Counted from the stretch's first letter, positions 41,577-49,835 are shown. The stretch is 64,000 bases of DNA from Litoreibacter ponti (GCF_003054285.1 NZ_QBKS01000001.1:186001-250000); one strand, 5' to 3'. Made by a program: numbers and translations. Notes: generated from the letters alone by a model not told the origin.

Positions 41577-41867
41577 CTAGTTGATAATCACCATGGGGTA
41601 GCCGACGACGATCTTGCCGCCATGGGCTGTTCCGTCGCCAAGGCGGGCTGCCGGCTTGTTGTTGATCATCACCTTGCTGGAGCCCTGCGCGATCGTGTCG
41701 GGCGGGCCGACGCAGACGCACATATCCCCCACCACGGCGGCGGGCATATTGCCGATCATCACGTTGGGCGCGCAGGGGCCGGAGATCGGGCCACCGACAT
41801 GGGGCTTCGGGCCGGGATCGACCATGGGGCAGACGTGGTTGTCGCCGAGGCGGGCTGCGGGGGGCAT
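41577..41867 (-). CDS. PAAR domain protein
   Basis: A 96-residue single PAAR domain: MPPAARLGDNHVCPM, GPISGPCAPNVMIGNMPAA, VGDMCVCVGPPDTI and KPAARLGDGTAHGG. PAAR proteins cap VgrG-like or needle spikes and sharpen them. H11, C13, C32 and H82 could bind the tip metal. It lies 15 bases after a stalk-like protein gene. No type VI, phage tail or extracellular contractile genes are in the window. It has no effector extension, so it would need to act with a separate effector. Confidence 0.88.
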   Translation of the reverse strand: MPPAARLGDNHVCPMVDPGPKPHVGGPISGPCAPNVMIGNMPAAVVGDMCVCVGPPDTIAQGSSKVMINNKPAARLGDGTAHGGKIVVGYPMVIIN

Positions 41868-41882
41868 CGCGTCTCTCCTTCT

Positions 41883-42323
41883 TCAGCCGATATAGATCAT
41901 GTCGCCATCGACGGCGGTGTCGCCATCGGAGGTCAGCGTGCTCTTGGTGCCGGATTTCGCGGTGACGGTCTGCTTGGCGTCGGCCGCGATATCACTGGCC
42001 TTCAGGTCCAGCGTCTCGGTCGCGGCGACGGTCACGTTGTTGTCGGCGACCAGCGTCACATCGGCGCCGGAGGTGATGGTCACCCCTTCCTGGCCGGACA
42101 GGTCCAGCGTGCCCATGGAGTTGACCGACAGGTTTTGCGCCGCGTTCAGCCGCAGGCTGTCGCCCTCGGGCGTGATGACCAGATCGGGCGTGGCGGAGGC
42201 CTGTTTCGGGCTGCGCGGATCCTGCACATGGACCACAAGCCCGCCGGGTGTGGTGATGACGAGGCGCTGCGCCTCGGCGTCGTAGCTGATGTCGAGCGGG
42301 TCTTTGGAATGGGTTTTGCTCAT
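41883..42323 (-). CDS. Needle-like repeat protein resembling the VgrG/gp5 C-terminal stalk
   Basis: A 146-residue protein whose second half is a series of short beta repeats (VTITSGADVTLVADNNVTVAA, LDLKASDIAADAKQTVTAK) as in the triple-stranded beta-helix of gp5/VgrG tails. The N-terminal 60 residues are not VgrG-like (DPLDISYDAEAQRLVITTPGG). No OB-fold or gp27 base. Start ATG 42323 has AGGAG upstream. It sits immediately before the PAAR gene, suggesting a two-piece spike, but the carrier machine is not seen. Confidence 0.65.
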   Translation of the reverse strand: MSKTHSKDPLDISYDAEAQRLVITTPGGLVVHVQDPRSPKQASATPDLVITPEGDSLRLNAAQNLSVNSMGTLDLSGQEGVTITSGADVTLVADNNVTVAATETLDLKASDIAADAKQTVTAKSGTKSTLTSDGDTAVDGDMIYIG

Positions 42324-42380
42324 AATAAATCTCCTGACAATGGCATCAGTAGAGCAGATTTTGCCCGCCATATAAAGGGG

Positions 42381-43196
42381 CTAGTTGCCGATCTGGGGCA
42401 GGCGGTTGGTGACGACCCTGGGGGCGGTGCTGGCGCCGTCGACCCGAAGGAAGCGCGAGACCGGGTTGGAGACCTGCAGCTCGCGGATCAACCCGTCCAC
42501 CGCCGGACCCATGGGAACACCGAGCGCCACATCGCGACCCTGCCGGGTGGTGCCGGACGACATGATCGACGCAATCTGCGGGCCTTGCGTGGTCATCACG
42601 AAGACCGGCGCGCCGGACGCGCCCTTGTCGATGTCGCAGGTGTAGTGCAGCACGCTGGCCGCGGAATGGGTCATCGCGCAGCCGTCTTCGAGCGAGGGGA
42701 CCTGCGTGCGCCCGCGCGCATAGCTGACCACCATCACCCGGTCCGACGGCGCGGGCTTGCGGTGGGTGCGGAAGGGTTGGATGGCGGCATCGTTGATCTC
42801 GCGCTCCAGCTCGATCACGGCCACATCGGCGGCGATATGACGGTAGGTGTTGGTGCCGCCGCCGAAGCGGTAGTCGCGATGCACGGCGACCCGCTTGGCG
42901 CTGCGTGTGGCCGCTGCGCGCCCGTGGCGATAGCCCGCCTTGAACACCAGCTTCTCGGGGTCGTGCAGCCGCCCGGTCTTGTTGTCGAAGACGCAATGGG
43001 CGGCGGTGAGCACCAGTTTCTTGCTGATCAGCGCGCCGGTGCAAAAGCCGCCGCGACCAATGTCGATGCGGCCCACGGCCTGCCACGGCCTTGCCTCGGA
43101 CGGGGTATCGAGCGCCTGATGCGGGGCAGCATCCTTGGCAACGGCGGGCGCGCAGAGTGTGGCAAGCGCCAGCGCGAGGGGCAGCAGATATCTCAT
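42381..43196 (-). CDS. Secreted trypsin-like serine protease
   Basis: A 271-residue secreted S1-type protease. A signal peptide covers residues 1-20. The catalytic triad is H67 (LTAAHC), D124 (AADVAVIEL) and S194 (KGASGAPVF). Six cysteines could form disulfides (C52-C68, C173-C187 and more). It ends just before the stalk gene with 57 bases between; whether it belongs to that unit is unclear. Could be a processing protease or a periplasmic digestive enzyme. Confidence 0.87.
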   Translation of the reverse strand: MRYLLPLALALATLCAPAVAKDAAPHQALDTPSEARPWQAVGRIDIGRGGFCTGALISKKLVLTAAHCVFDNKTGRLHDPEKLVFKAGYRHGRAAATRSAKRVAVHRDYRFGGGTNTYRHIAADVAVIELEREINDAAIQPFRTHRKPAPSDRVMVVSYARGRTQVPSLEDGCAMTHSAASVLHYTCDIDKGASGAPVFVMTTQGPQIASIMSSGTTRQGRDVALGVPMGPAVDGLIRELQVSNPVSRFLRVDGASTAPRVVTNRLPQIGN

Positions 43197-43242
43197 GCCC
43201 CATGGTTAATCCCGCAGTTTGGCAATTTTTGGGCGCGGAGGC

Positions 43243-43911
43243 TCAAGCCGCGGAGCGCAGCTCCTGCAGCCGTTTGATCTGGCGGCCCTGCGCGTCGAAA
43301 TTGCCCGGGTCGAGCCAGGCCTCCAGCGCCGCGCGGCAGGCGGGCCATGTGTCGCGCAGGATCGAGAACCATGCGACATCACGTTGCCAGCCATCGACGA
43401 TAGCAGCGCGCCGCCAAATGCCCTCCGGCTCGAAGCCAAGGTTTACCGCGGCCTGCATCGAGCGCGCATTCTGCGCCTGGCAGCGCCAGACCAGCCGCTC
43501 GTAGGCCAGATCATCCATGCCGAGGCACATCAGCTTGAAGATCGCCTCCCGCGCGGCAGGGGTGCCCTGCAGGGCGGGGGCGAACCAGATGCTGCCGATC
43601 TCGAAGGCGCCGTCGGTCTGGGACACATCGCAGATCGAAAGCCAGCCCTGCGGCGTGCCGTCCGAGTTGATCACGGCCCAAAAGGGCTGGTCTTCGCGGG
43701 TGGTGAGGTCAGCCAAGATCTCGCGCAGGGCGTCGAGCTGTGCGAACGGACCATAGCGCAAGTATGTGAAGCTGTCGGGTGCCGCTTGGGCGAGCTTGAA
43801 AAGCGGCTCCGCATGGGCGAGCGAGAGCGGCTCCAGCAACATATAGCGGCCTGCAATGGAACGCTTTTCAGGGAAGTCCCAATGGGTGCGAGGGGCGCGC
43901 GTGCCCAGCAT
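43243..43911 (-). CDS. GNAT family N-acetyltransferase (RimJ/RimL-like)
   Basis: A 222-residue acetyltransferase of the RimJ/RimL group: TYLRYGPFAQLDALREIL, GWLSICDVSQTDGAFEIGSIWFAPALQGT (about 95-120, in part) and RSMQAAVNLGFEPEG are the conserved core. They acetylate N-termini of ribosomal proteins or amino groups of small molecules. Substrate unknown. Ends about 46 bases before the protease gene on the same strand, and starts next to the SDR gene. Confidence 0.85.
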   Translation of the reverse strand: MLGTRAPRTHWDFPEKRSIAGRYMLLEPLSLAHAEPLFKLAQAAPDSFTYLRYGPFAQLDALREILADLTTREDQPFWAVINSDGTPQGWLSICDVSQTDGAFEIGSIWFAPALQGTPAAREAIFKLMCLGMDDLAYERLVWRCQAQNARSMQAAVNLGFEPEGIWRRAAIVDGWQRDVAWFSILRDTWPACRAALEAWLDPGNFDAQGRQIKRLQELRSAA

Positions 43912-43914
43912 CGG

Positions 43915-44577
43915 CTAGAGCGGCAGCTCGTCGAGCAGCCGCGCGGCCTCGGTATGCGGGTCGGTGAGCTTTGCGCGATCCTCCCCGGGGTAGAACCGCC
44001 CGCGGGTGGCCGTGGGCAGGGGCTGGGGCGTCAGCACATGCACCTGCGGGCCGGACTTGGCGCATTCATCCTGCATCGTACGGGCCATGCGCATCTGGGC
44101 GGCCTTGCTCATGCCGTAGCCGCCGTGGAACTTCTCGGCCTTCACGGGATCGTTGAAGAAGACGGCGTGCGCGTCCGGGGCGGCCTTGAGCAGGGGCAGA
44201 GTGTTGAGGATCAGCCGCGCGGTGGCGCGAATGTTCGTGGCGATGGTCTTGTCGAGATCCTTGGCGTCGAAGAATTCCATCGGCGAAAGCGGCGGCGCAT
44301 GGATCGCGGCATGGACCAGCAGGTCCACATGGCCCCACCTCTGGTGGATCGAATGGCAGATCTGCGCCATGGCGTCGTCATTGCAGATGTCGACGGGCAC
44401 CAGGGTGGCCGCGCCGCCCTTGGCCTGAATGCGGTCGTCGAGCTCTTCAAGCGCGCCGGTGGTGCGGGCGAGCGCCACGACATGGTAGCCGCGCTGCGCC
44501 AGCGCCTCTGCCATGGCGGCGCCAAGGCCGCGCGAGGCCCCGGTGACCATGGCGATTTTTTGTGTCTCATCACTCAT
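43915..44577 (-). CDS. SDR family oxidoreductase
   Basis: A 220-residue short-chain dehydrogenase/reductase. The cofactor motif TGASRGLGAA is at about 12-21, NDAMAQ and LLVHAAIHAPP follow, and the YxxxK catalytic pair reads YGMSK; the usual NAG motif is HAA. The gene ends four bases before the GNAT start and starts divergently from bioY. Substrate unknown. Confidence 0.85.
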   Translation of the reverse strand: MSDETQKIAMVTGASRGLGAAMAEALAQRGYHVVALARTTGALEELDDRIQAKGGAATLVPVDICNDDAMAQICHSIHQRWGHVDLLVHAAIHAPPLSPMEFFDAKDLDKTIATNIRATARLILNTLPLLKAAPDAHAVFFNDPVKAEKFHGGYGMSKAAQMRMARTMQDECAKSGPQVHVLTPQPLPTATRGRFYPGEDRAKLTDPHTEAARLLDELPL

Positions 44578-44627
44578 AGGCCGACCGTTTCCCAGCCCAG
44601 GCCGCGGGGGTCAAGCCCTCGTTGCGC

Positions 44628-44656
44628 TTGACGCCTTCGCCGCACTGCCGCAAAAC
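44628..44656 (+). promoter_or_regulatory. Candidate bioY promoter
   Basis: TTGACG and, after 17 bases, CAAAAC, about 40 bases before the bioY start. No BioR-type box (TTATnnATAA) is visible. Confidence 0.35.
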
Positions 44657-44690
44657 AGGCGGTAAGATTAATGCAGCTGGAGGGACAGCC

Positions 44691-45233
44691 ATGACTTTGA
44701 CGCAAGCCGCCTTTGGGGCCGACACATTCACCAAGAAGCTGGCGCTGGTGCTGGGCGGCTCGCTGTTCATCGCGCTGGCCGCGCAGGTCAGCGTGCCGTT
44801 CTTCCCGGTGCCGATGACGCTGCAGACGCTGGCGATCCTGATCGTGGGGCTGTCCTTTGGCGCACGGCTCGGCGCGGTGACCCTGCTGGCCTATCTGGCC
44901 GAAGGCGCTGCGGGCCTGTCGGTGTTCGCCAATGGCGGCGCGGGCTTTGCCTATATGATGGGCCCGACCGGGGGCTTCCTGCTGGGCTTCGTCGCGATGG
45001 CTTATGTGGCCGGTCTGGCCGCGGGTCGTGGCATGGTGACGATGCTGGTCGCGAGCTTTGCCGCCGCCGCGCTGATTTATCTGCCGGGCCTGGCCTGGCC
45101 CGCTGCGATGCTGGGCAAGACCATGCCCGAGCTGCTGTCCGGTTGGATGCTGCCCTTCCTTGCGGGCGATGCGCTCAAGGCCGTGCTGGCCGTTATGGCG
45201 GTTGCGGGCGGCATGAAGCTGCTCGCCAAGTAA
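44691..45233 (+). CDS. bioY: Biotin transporter BioY
   Basis: A 180-residue S-component of ECF-type biotin uptake with six hydrophobic segments. BioY signatures VPFFPVPMTLQTLAILIVGL near residue 40 and GPTGGFLLGF are clear. The BioM/BioN energising subunits are not adjacent; lone BioY proteins can transport biotin by themselves in some alphaproteobacteria. GGAGGGA precedes the ATG. A terminator follows. Confidence 0.92.
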   Translation: MTLTQAAFGADTFTKKLALVLGGSLFIALAAQVSVPFFPVPMTLQTLAILIVGLSFGARLGAVTLLAYLAEGAAGLSVFANGGAGFAYMMGPTGGFLLGFVAMAYVAGLAAGRGMVTMLVASFAAAALIYLPGLAWPAAMLGKTMPELLSGWMLPFLAGDALKAVLAVMAVAGGMKLLAK

Positions 45234-45255
45234 GCCTGACAAGATACGGGTTTCA

Positions 45256-45292
45256 GCGCCGCTCCGGGCTCCCGGGGCGGCGTTTTTCGTTT
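45256..45292 (+). terminator. Intrinsic terminator of bioY
   Basis: CGCCGCTCCGGG and CCCGGGGCGGCG arms (one bulge each side) around CT, followed by TTTTTCGTTTT. Strong. Confidence 0.85.
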
Positions 45293-45560
45293 TGCTCGGG
45301 GGATGAAAAGAGGCGTCCGCCCTGAAAGGGATCGTGGCTGCGCGACGCCCCATGTGAGTTCGGGACGCATCTGTGCGGGTGTGTCAGGCCCGCGGTAGCT
45401 CACCGGTGAGGCGCGATGGTGCCGTATGTTGTCCGGCACCGCGGTCACGAGGTTTTCAGATGCCCCTTCGGCTGAGGGCCGAGGGGGCGTTGGATCCAGG
45501 GGCGGTTCTAGCCCGTCTGCGTTAACGATGTCTTAGGCCTGCGGTCGCTGGCCTGTAGGG
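45293..45560. other. Gene-free region with several imperfect hairpins
   Basis: Between the bioY terminator and palindrome array C no protein gene is convincing. The stretch contains hairpins such as GGTGCCG/CGGCACC (about 45417-45441), CCCCTTCGGC/GCCGAGGGG (about 45463-45486) and GCTCACCGGTGAG (about 45399-45411). This amount of structure could be an unrecognised RNA, but SRP, RNase P, tmRNA and 6S signatures are not apparent. Confidence 0.35.
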
Positions 45561-45665
45561 GGCGCCAAGCCGCGTCGACGCGGCTTGTTGAAACCGCCTT
45601 TGAAGGCGGTTTCCATGCGATTTCGAAATCGCATGGTGAAAGCCCGTTCGAACGGGCTTTGGCGC
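45561..45665. repeat. Tandem palindrome array C (four perfect palindromes, GC-rich type)
   Basis: 45566-45587 (core GCGTCGACGC, 22-base perfect palindrome), 45590-45613 (11-bp arms GAAACCGCCTT, spacer TG), 45613-45636 (24-base perfect palindrome, core TTTCGAAA) and 45639-45660 (22-base perfect palindrome, core CGTTCGAACG). Outer arms GCGCCAA (45562-45568) and TTGGCGC (45659-45665) bracket the whole array. It lies between convergent coding regions. Confidence 0.9.
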
Positions 45666-45673
45666 TTAACGGA

Positions 45674-45952
45674 TCAGGCCGCGCCGCGTTCGCGTGCGGG
45701 AATCTCGAGCCGCTCGGTCTGGCCTTCGCGCGCCAGGATCAACGCGGCGGTCTCGATCGCCACGACCTCGCGCCCGCCAATGCGGTCGCCGACCTTTACC
45801 ATCTCGATCCGTCCGCCCCGGTGGCGCAGCAGCGAGCGGGTCTCGGTCGGGGTCTCCACCGTGCCCACAAGCGCCAGCGCGTCCAGCGGCAGCACGTCGT
45901 TGAGCGTTGCGATCTTCAGGGTCTCGGGCGGGGTCGGGGTTGTTTCACTCAT
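45674..45952 (-). CDS. Small protein with PilP/GspC-like domain
   Basis: A 92-residue protein without signal peptide or membrane segment. Its core (LVGTVETPTETRSLLRHRGG... VKVGDRIGGREVVAIE, quoted in part) fits the compact beta domain of PilP/GspC family periplasmic adaptors. No pilus or secretion genes are nearby, so it may be a stand-alone member. The homology is a judgement by eye. Stop codon lies nine bases from array C. Confidence 0.6.
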   Translation of the reverse strand: MSETTPTPPETLKIATLNDVLPLDALALVGTVETPTETRSLLRHRGGRIEMVKVGDRIGGREVVAIETAALILAREGQTERLEIPARERGAA

Positions 45953-46174
45953 CGGGTACAGATTCTTACATTAGCTCACGTCGGAGCGGCTGATCTAAGA
46001 GCCAAAGTCGGGGAGCGAAAGGGGACGCAGTGTCCGTCGGCAAGTTTTTGCCGCAGTGCGGCAGAGGCGGCTGTCTTGGCCGTTTCAAGCTAAGCAGCCT
46101 TGCCGTGTCAAAGCGACCGTGCGAGAGTCCGATGCATTATTTCATGATTTTTTTTGCTGCATTGGAGCGAACCC

Positions 46175-46996
46175 ATGTTGGAGGTCTTGCTTAGTCTCGG
46201 CGCACAATTGCTTGCCGATGAAGCGGTGCAAAAGTCTCTCGGAACAGCGGCGGTCACCTTGGGCACGACCGCGTGGTCCGCGACGCGCAACGCATGGACC
46301 CGCAGACAGGATCGGCTGGCATTGGAACGGGTCAGAGACCAGTTCAACCTGTTGTCACGCAACGAGGGCAAACATGTTCGCAACGTTAGGAACGCAATCG
46401 CGCTGCTGGCGGCCTTTGATGCATTTGTCACGCAGGTCAAACAGGAACGGACCGTGTCGACGAGTACTGCTGTGGCCTTCGGGTCTTCAGGGTCCTTGCT
46501 GTTTTTGTATCCAATTCTGTCAGACCTTTTTCTCCTCCCAGCGTTGAGCAACGAGGAACTCGCTGCAGTCGCTCTGCTGATCCCGTTCGTCGCGGACCCG
46601 GTCGCCCGGTTGTGGCGTGGTTGGCGCGGGCAATCCGCCATTCTTGATCGGATCGGGGAGGTGTTTGATCGGGAAGACAACGAGACGAAAAAGGACAAAA
46701 GCGAATACACTTCGTATAAGCAGGCCCGCGCTGAACTTCAGAGCAGGGTTCTGGAGCAGCTGACGGCTCTTCTGAAAAGCCGCTCGCTGCACGAGGCTTT
46801 CGATGTACCCAAGGCTCAGCCGCAGGAACTTAATGCTGAAGAGCCACAGCCGGATGAGCCACTCATGAGCAATTTGGACAAGGAAATGGAAGCAGCGCTC
46901 GTATATGGTGACGAACGAAATTCCAATTCCAGAGGACCATTCGCTCGGCGGTGGAGATGGGTGCGCTGGCGCAGATTATTCGGCAGCGGTCTTTAG
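46175..46996 (+). CDS. Unrecognised membrane protein, probable accessory gene
   Basis: A 273-residue protein; GGAG lies eight bases before ATG 46175. Two adjacent hydrophobic segments (about residues 105-120 and 128-140, LLFLYPILSDLFLL and ELAAVALLIPFVA) separate an N-terminal helical part from a charged C-terminal part (EVFDREDNETKKDKSEYT, then helix-rich and a basic tail RRWRWVRWRRLFG). Base composition is visibly less GC-rich than neighbours. No family recognised. Its last 21 bases overlap the convergent purF. May be lineage-specific or horizontally acquired. Confidence 0.6.
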   Translation: MLEVLLSLGAQLLADEAVQKSLGTAAVTLGTTAWSATRNAWTRRQDRLALERVRDQFNLLSRNEGKHVRNVRNAIALLAAFDAFVTQVKQERTVSTSTAVAFGSSGSLLFLYPILSDLFLLPALSNEELAAVALLIPFVADPVARLWRGWRGQSAILDRIGEVFDREDNETKKDKSEYTSYKQARAELQSRVLEQLTALLKSRSLHEAFDVPKAQPQELNAEEPQPDEPLMSNLDKEMEAALVYGDERNSNSRGPFARRWRWVRWRRLFGSGL

Positions 46997-48469
46997 CTCG
47001 AACCCCTTGTCGATCTGATCGCTCGGCTCGACCGGGTATTCGCCGGAGAAACAGGCGTCGCAATATTGCGGGCTGGACGGATCGCGGCCCTTGGCCTCGC
47101 CCACGGCGCGGTAGAGTCCGTCGAGCGAGATGAATTTCAGCGAATCGACGCCGAGATGCTCGCGCATCTCGTCCTCGGACATGGTGGCGGCCAGCAGCTT
47201 CTCGCGCTGCGGCGTGTCCACGCCGTAAAAGCACGGCCACGCGGTGGGGGGGCTCGCGATGCGGAAATGGACCTCCGCCGCGCCGGCGTCGAGGATCATC
47301 TCCTTGATCTTGCGGGACGTGGTGCCGCGCACAACGCTATCGTCGACCAGAATGACCCGCTTACCGCGGATCAGCGCGCGGTTGACGTTGAGTTTCAGGC
47401 GCACGCCCATGTTGCGGATCTGCTCGGTGGGCTCAATAAATGTCCGGCCCATATACTGGTTGCGGATGATGCCCATGGCGTAGGGGATGCCGCTTTCCAG
47501 CGAATAGCCGATGGCGGCCGGCGTGCCGGAATCGGGCACCGGGCAGACCAGATCGGCGTCCACGGGGGCCTCCTTGGCCAGCTCGCGCCCGATGGCCTCG
47601 CGGGTCTCGTAGACGGAGCGGCCGCCCAGAATGCTGTCGGGGCGGGAGAAATAGACATGCTCGAAAATGCAAAAGCGCGATTTAGCAGGCCGGAACGGGT
47701 GGTGGCTTTCCACGCCCTTTTCGGCGGTGATGACGACCATCTCGCCCGGCTCGATCTCGCGCAGGAACTCCGCGCCGATGATATCCAGCGCGCAGGTCTC
47801 AGAGGCCAGCGCATAGCCGTCACCAACCCGCCCCAGCACCAGCGGGCGCACGCCCAGCGGGTCGCGCACGCCGATCAGCTTCGTGCGGGTCATGGCCACG
47901 ACGGAGAACGCGCCTTCGACCTTGCGCAGCGCCTCTTCCATGCGATCGGGAATGTTGCGGCCCATGGAGCGGGCCATCAGGTGAATGATGCACTCGCTGT
48001 CGGACGAGCTTTGGAAGATCGAGCCACGCTCGACCAGCTCTTTACGCAACGCGTCGGCATTGGTGATGTTGCCGTTATGGGCGATGGCCGCGCCGCCCAT
48101 GGAAAACTCACCGAAAAAGGGCTGCACGTCGCGGATCGCGGTTTGGCCTTTGGAGCCGGCGGTGGAGTAGCGCACATGGCCGATCGCAAGGCTGCCGGGC
48201 AGCTTCTCCATGACCGTGGCGGATGTGAAATTGTCGCGCACATAGCCGAAGCGGCGCACGGATTGGAAATTCGCCTCGGGGGAGTAGGTGACGATGCCGC
48301 CCGCCTCCTGGCCGCGATGTTGCAGGGCGTGCAGGCCGAGGGCCGCGAAATTCGCCGCATCGGTGGTGCCGATTACGCCGAATATGCCGCATTCTTCCTT
48401 GAGTTTGTCGTCATCGAACGGGGTCTCTCGCCAGTTTTCATCCGTACGAGAGGAGGTTGGGTGCGACAT
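46976..48469 (-). CDS. purF: Amidophosphoribosyltransferase PurF
   Basis: A 497-residue glutamine PRPP amidotransferase, first committed step of purine synthesis. The N-terminal nucleophile is C27 after a 26-residue propeptide (DKLKEECGIFGVIG). The PRPP motif VILVDDSVVRGTTS is complete, and C-terminal cysteines (CDACFSGEY) fit the Fe-S-containing type. Start ATG 48469 has GGAG upstream. cvpA, usually adjacent upstream in this order, is about 2.7 kb away here, separated by a desaturase and two rightward genes. Confidence 0.94.
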   Translation of the reverse strand: MSHPTSSRTDENWRETPFDDDKLKEECGIFGVIGTTDAANFAALGLHALQHRGQEAGGIVTYSPEANFQSVRRFGYVRDNFTSATVMEKLPGSLAIGHVRYSTAGSKGQTAIRDVQPFFGEFSMGGAAIAHNGNITNADALRKELVERGSIFQSSSDSECIIHLMARSMGRNIPDRMEEALRKVEGAFSVVAMTRTKLIGVRDPLGVRPLVLGRVGDGYALASETCALDIIGAEFLREIEPGEMVVITAEKGVESHHPFRPAKSRFCIFEHVYFSRPDSILGGRSVYETREAIGRELAKEAPVDADLVCPVPDSGTPAAIGYSLESGIPYAMGIIRNQYMGRTFIEPTEQIRNMGVRLKLNVNRALIRGKRVILVDDSVVRGTTSRKIKEMILDAGAAEVHFRIASPPTAWPCFYGVDTPQREKLLAATMSEDEMREHLGVDSLKFISLDGLYRAVGEAKGRDPSSPQYCDACFSGEYPVEPSDQIDKGFELKTAAE

Positions 48470-48604
48470 GGGGGCAGCTCCGAATCCGCGTGACAACTCT
48501 GGAACCACAGATAGGGCCTTTGGCAGGCGAAGTCACGCGGTTGGACGCAGCGTTTCGGGGGGGCGATCTTGCCTGTGGCGCGCGCGGCGTGGCAAACTGG
48601 TGCC

Positions 48605-49141
48605 ATGAGCCGCGTGATCCTGTTCAACAAGCCCCATGGGGTCCTGTCGCAGTTCACCGATGGGCAGGCCCGGGCCACCCTGTCGGACTATATCGACGTG
48701 CCGCGGGTCTATGCCGCGGGCCGTCTGGATCGCGACAGTGAAGGCCTGCTGGTGCTGACCAATGATGGCAAGCTGCAGGCCAAGATCGCCCATCCGAAAT
48801 TCAAGGCCGCCAAGACCTATCTGGCGCAGGTCGAGGGCACGCCGGAGCGGGATGCGCTGGATGCGCTGCGCCTGGGCGTGGTGTTGAAGGACGGCAAGAC
48901 ACGGCCCGCGAAAGTGGAGAAGGTGCCGGAACCCGACTGGCTCTGGCCGCGCGATCCGCCGGTGCGGGTGCGCAAGACGGTGCCCGACACCTGGCTGCGC
49001 CTCAGCATCACCGAGGGGCGCAACCGGCAGGTGCGCCGCATGTGCGCCGCCGTGGGCCATCCGTGCTTGCGGCTGATCCGGGTGAGCGTGGGCGATTGGG
49101 CGCTGGATGGCATCGCCCCGGGGGCGTGGCGCGATGCGTGA
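48605..49141 (+). CDS. 23S rRNA pseudouridine synthase RluE/RsuA family
   Basis: A 178-residue stand-alone catalytic domain of the RsuA/RluE group. The conserved GRLDRDSEGLL carries the catalytic aspartate; LFNKPHGVLSQF and RNRQVRRMCAAVGHP are also typical. No S4 domain, as in RluE, which targets U2457 of 23S rRNA. The next gene starts inside its last codons (8-base overlap). Confidence 0.87.
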   Translation: MSRVILFNKPHGVLSQFTDGQARATLSDYIDVPRVYAAGRLDRDSEGLLVLTNDGKLQAKIAHPKFKAAKTYLAQVEGTPERDALDALRLGVVLKDGKTRPAKVEKVPEPDWLWPRDPPVRVRKTVPDTWLRLSITEGRNRQVRRMCAAVGHPCLRLIRVSVGDWALDGIAPGAWRDA

Positions 49142-49835
49142 TGTGGCGTTGAAACTGGCGCTGCTGCCCGTGCTGGCGGCGCAGGGCTGGCGGGCGCGGA
49201 AGACGGCCCGCTCGCTGGACGCGCCCGAGGGCGCGCGGTCAGGCGTTGTGGGGCAGGGCGCGCCGCTTCGGCTGCTGATCCTGGGCGACAGCTCGGCGCT
49301 GGGGGTCGGGACGCGGCATCAACGGGATGCGATCTCTGGCCAGCTGACCCGCCGCATGGCGCGCAAGCGGCAGGTGCATTGGACGCTCAACGCGGTCAGC
49401 GGGGCCACAACGGCGCAAACCCTCGCGCGGCTCAAGGCAGAGGAGTCCGGCCCGTTCGACATGGCCGTGATCTGCCTTGGGGTGAATGACGTCACCAAGA
49501 ACGAGACGCTGCGGCGCTGGCTGGGCCGCAAGCGCGCGCTCTGCGAGACGCTGCGCGGGGCTTACGGGTGCGAGCATGTGTTCGTGTCGGGCATGCCGCC
49601 GATCGGCTCGTTTCCCTTGCTGCCCAACCCGCTGCGCTGGGTGCTGGCGCAGCAGGGCCGGCGGTGGGACCGGGCGCTCGCGGTGATGCTGGGTGGGATG
49701 GAGGGGTGCTACTATGTGAAGGCCGCCGAGAGCCTCAGGCCCGAGCAGATGTCGGAGGATGGTTTCCACCCCGGGCCGCAAGTTTACGCCATGTGGGCCC
49801 GAGAGGTGATGTCCGAAATGGAGCCGTTTCTTTGA
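49134..49835 (+). CDS. SGNH/GDSL hydrolase
   Basis: A 233-residue serine hydrolase. Block I is ILGDSSALGVG, block III GVNDV, block V DGFHPGPQVYA, giving Ser, Asn and Asp/His residues. A possible N-terminal membrane anchor (about 5-16) precedes it. Such enzymes act as esterases, lipases or acylhydrolases of cell-wall or lipid substrates. Translationally coupled to the pseudouridine synthase. Array D follows. Confidence 0.87.
   Translation: MRDVALKLALLPVLAAQGWRARKTARSLDAPEGARSGVVGQGAPLRLLILGDSSALGVGTRHQRDAISGQLTRRMARKRQVHWTLNAVSGATTAQTLARLKAEESGPFDMAVICLGVNDVTKNETLRRWLGRKRALCETLRGAYGCEHVFVSGMPPIGSFPLLPNPLRWVLAQQGRRWDRALAVMLGGMEGCYYVKAAESLRPEQMSEDGFHPGPQVYAMWAREVMSEMEPFL

Noticed and set aside
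41577..42323. Type VI secretion system
   Set aside because: No sheath, tube, baseplate or membrane-complex gene; only the tip and stalk-like proteins are seen.
41220..43277. Rightward open frame spanning the PAAR, stalk and protease genes
   Set aside because: Antisense to three genes with clear family motifs and ribosome sites; no motif of its own.
44578..44690. BioR operator in front of bioY
   Set aside because: The expected TTATnnATAA pattern is not present in the divergent gap.
45293..45560. SRP RNA, RNase P RNA, tmRNA or 6S RNA
   Set aside because: None of the hallmark sequence elements of these RNAs could be found in the stretch.
45561..45665. CRISPR array
   Set aside because: The palindromes are not repeats of one unit and there are no unique spacers of constant length, nor cas genes.
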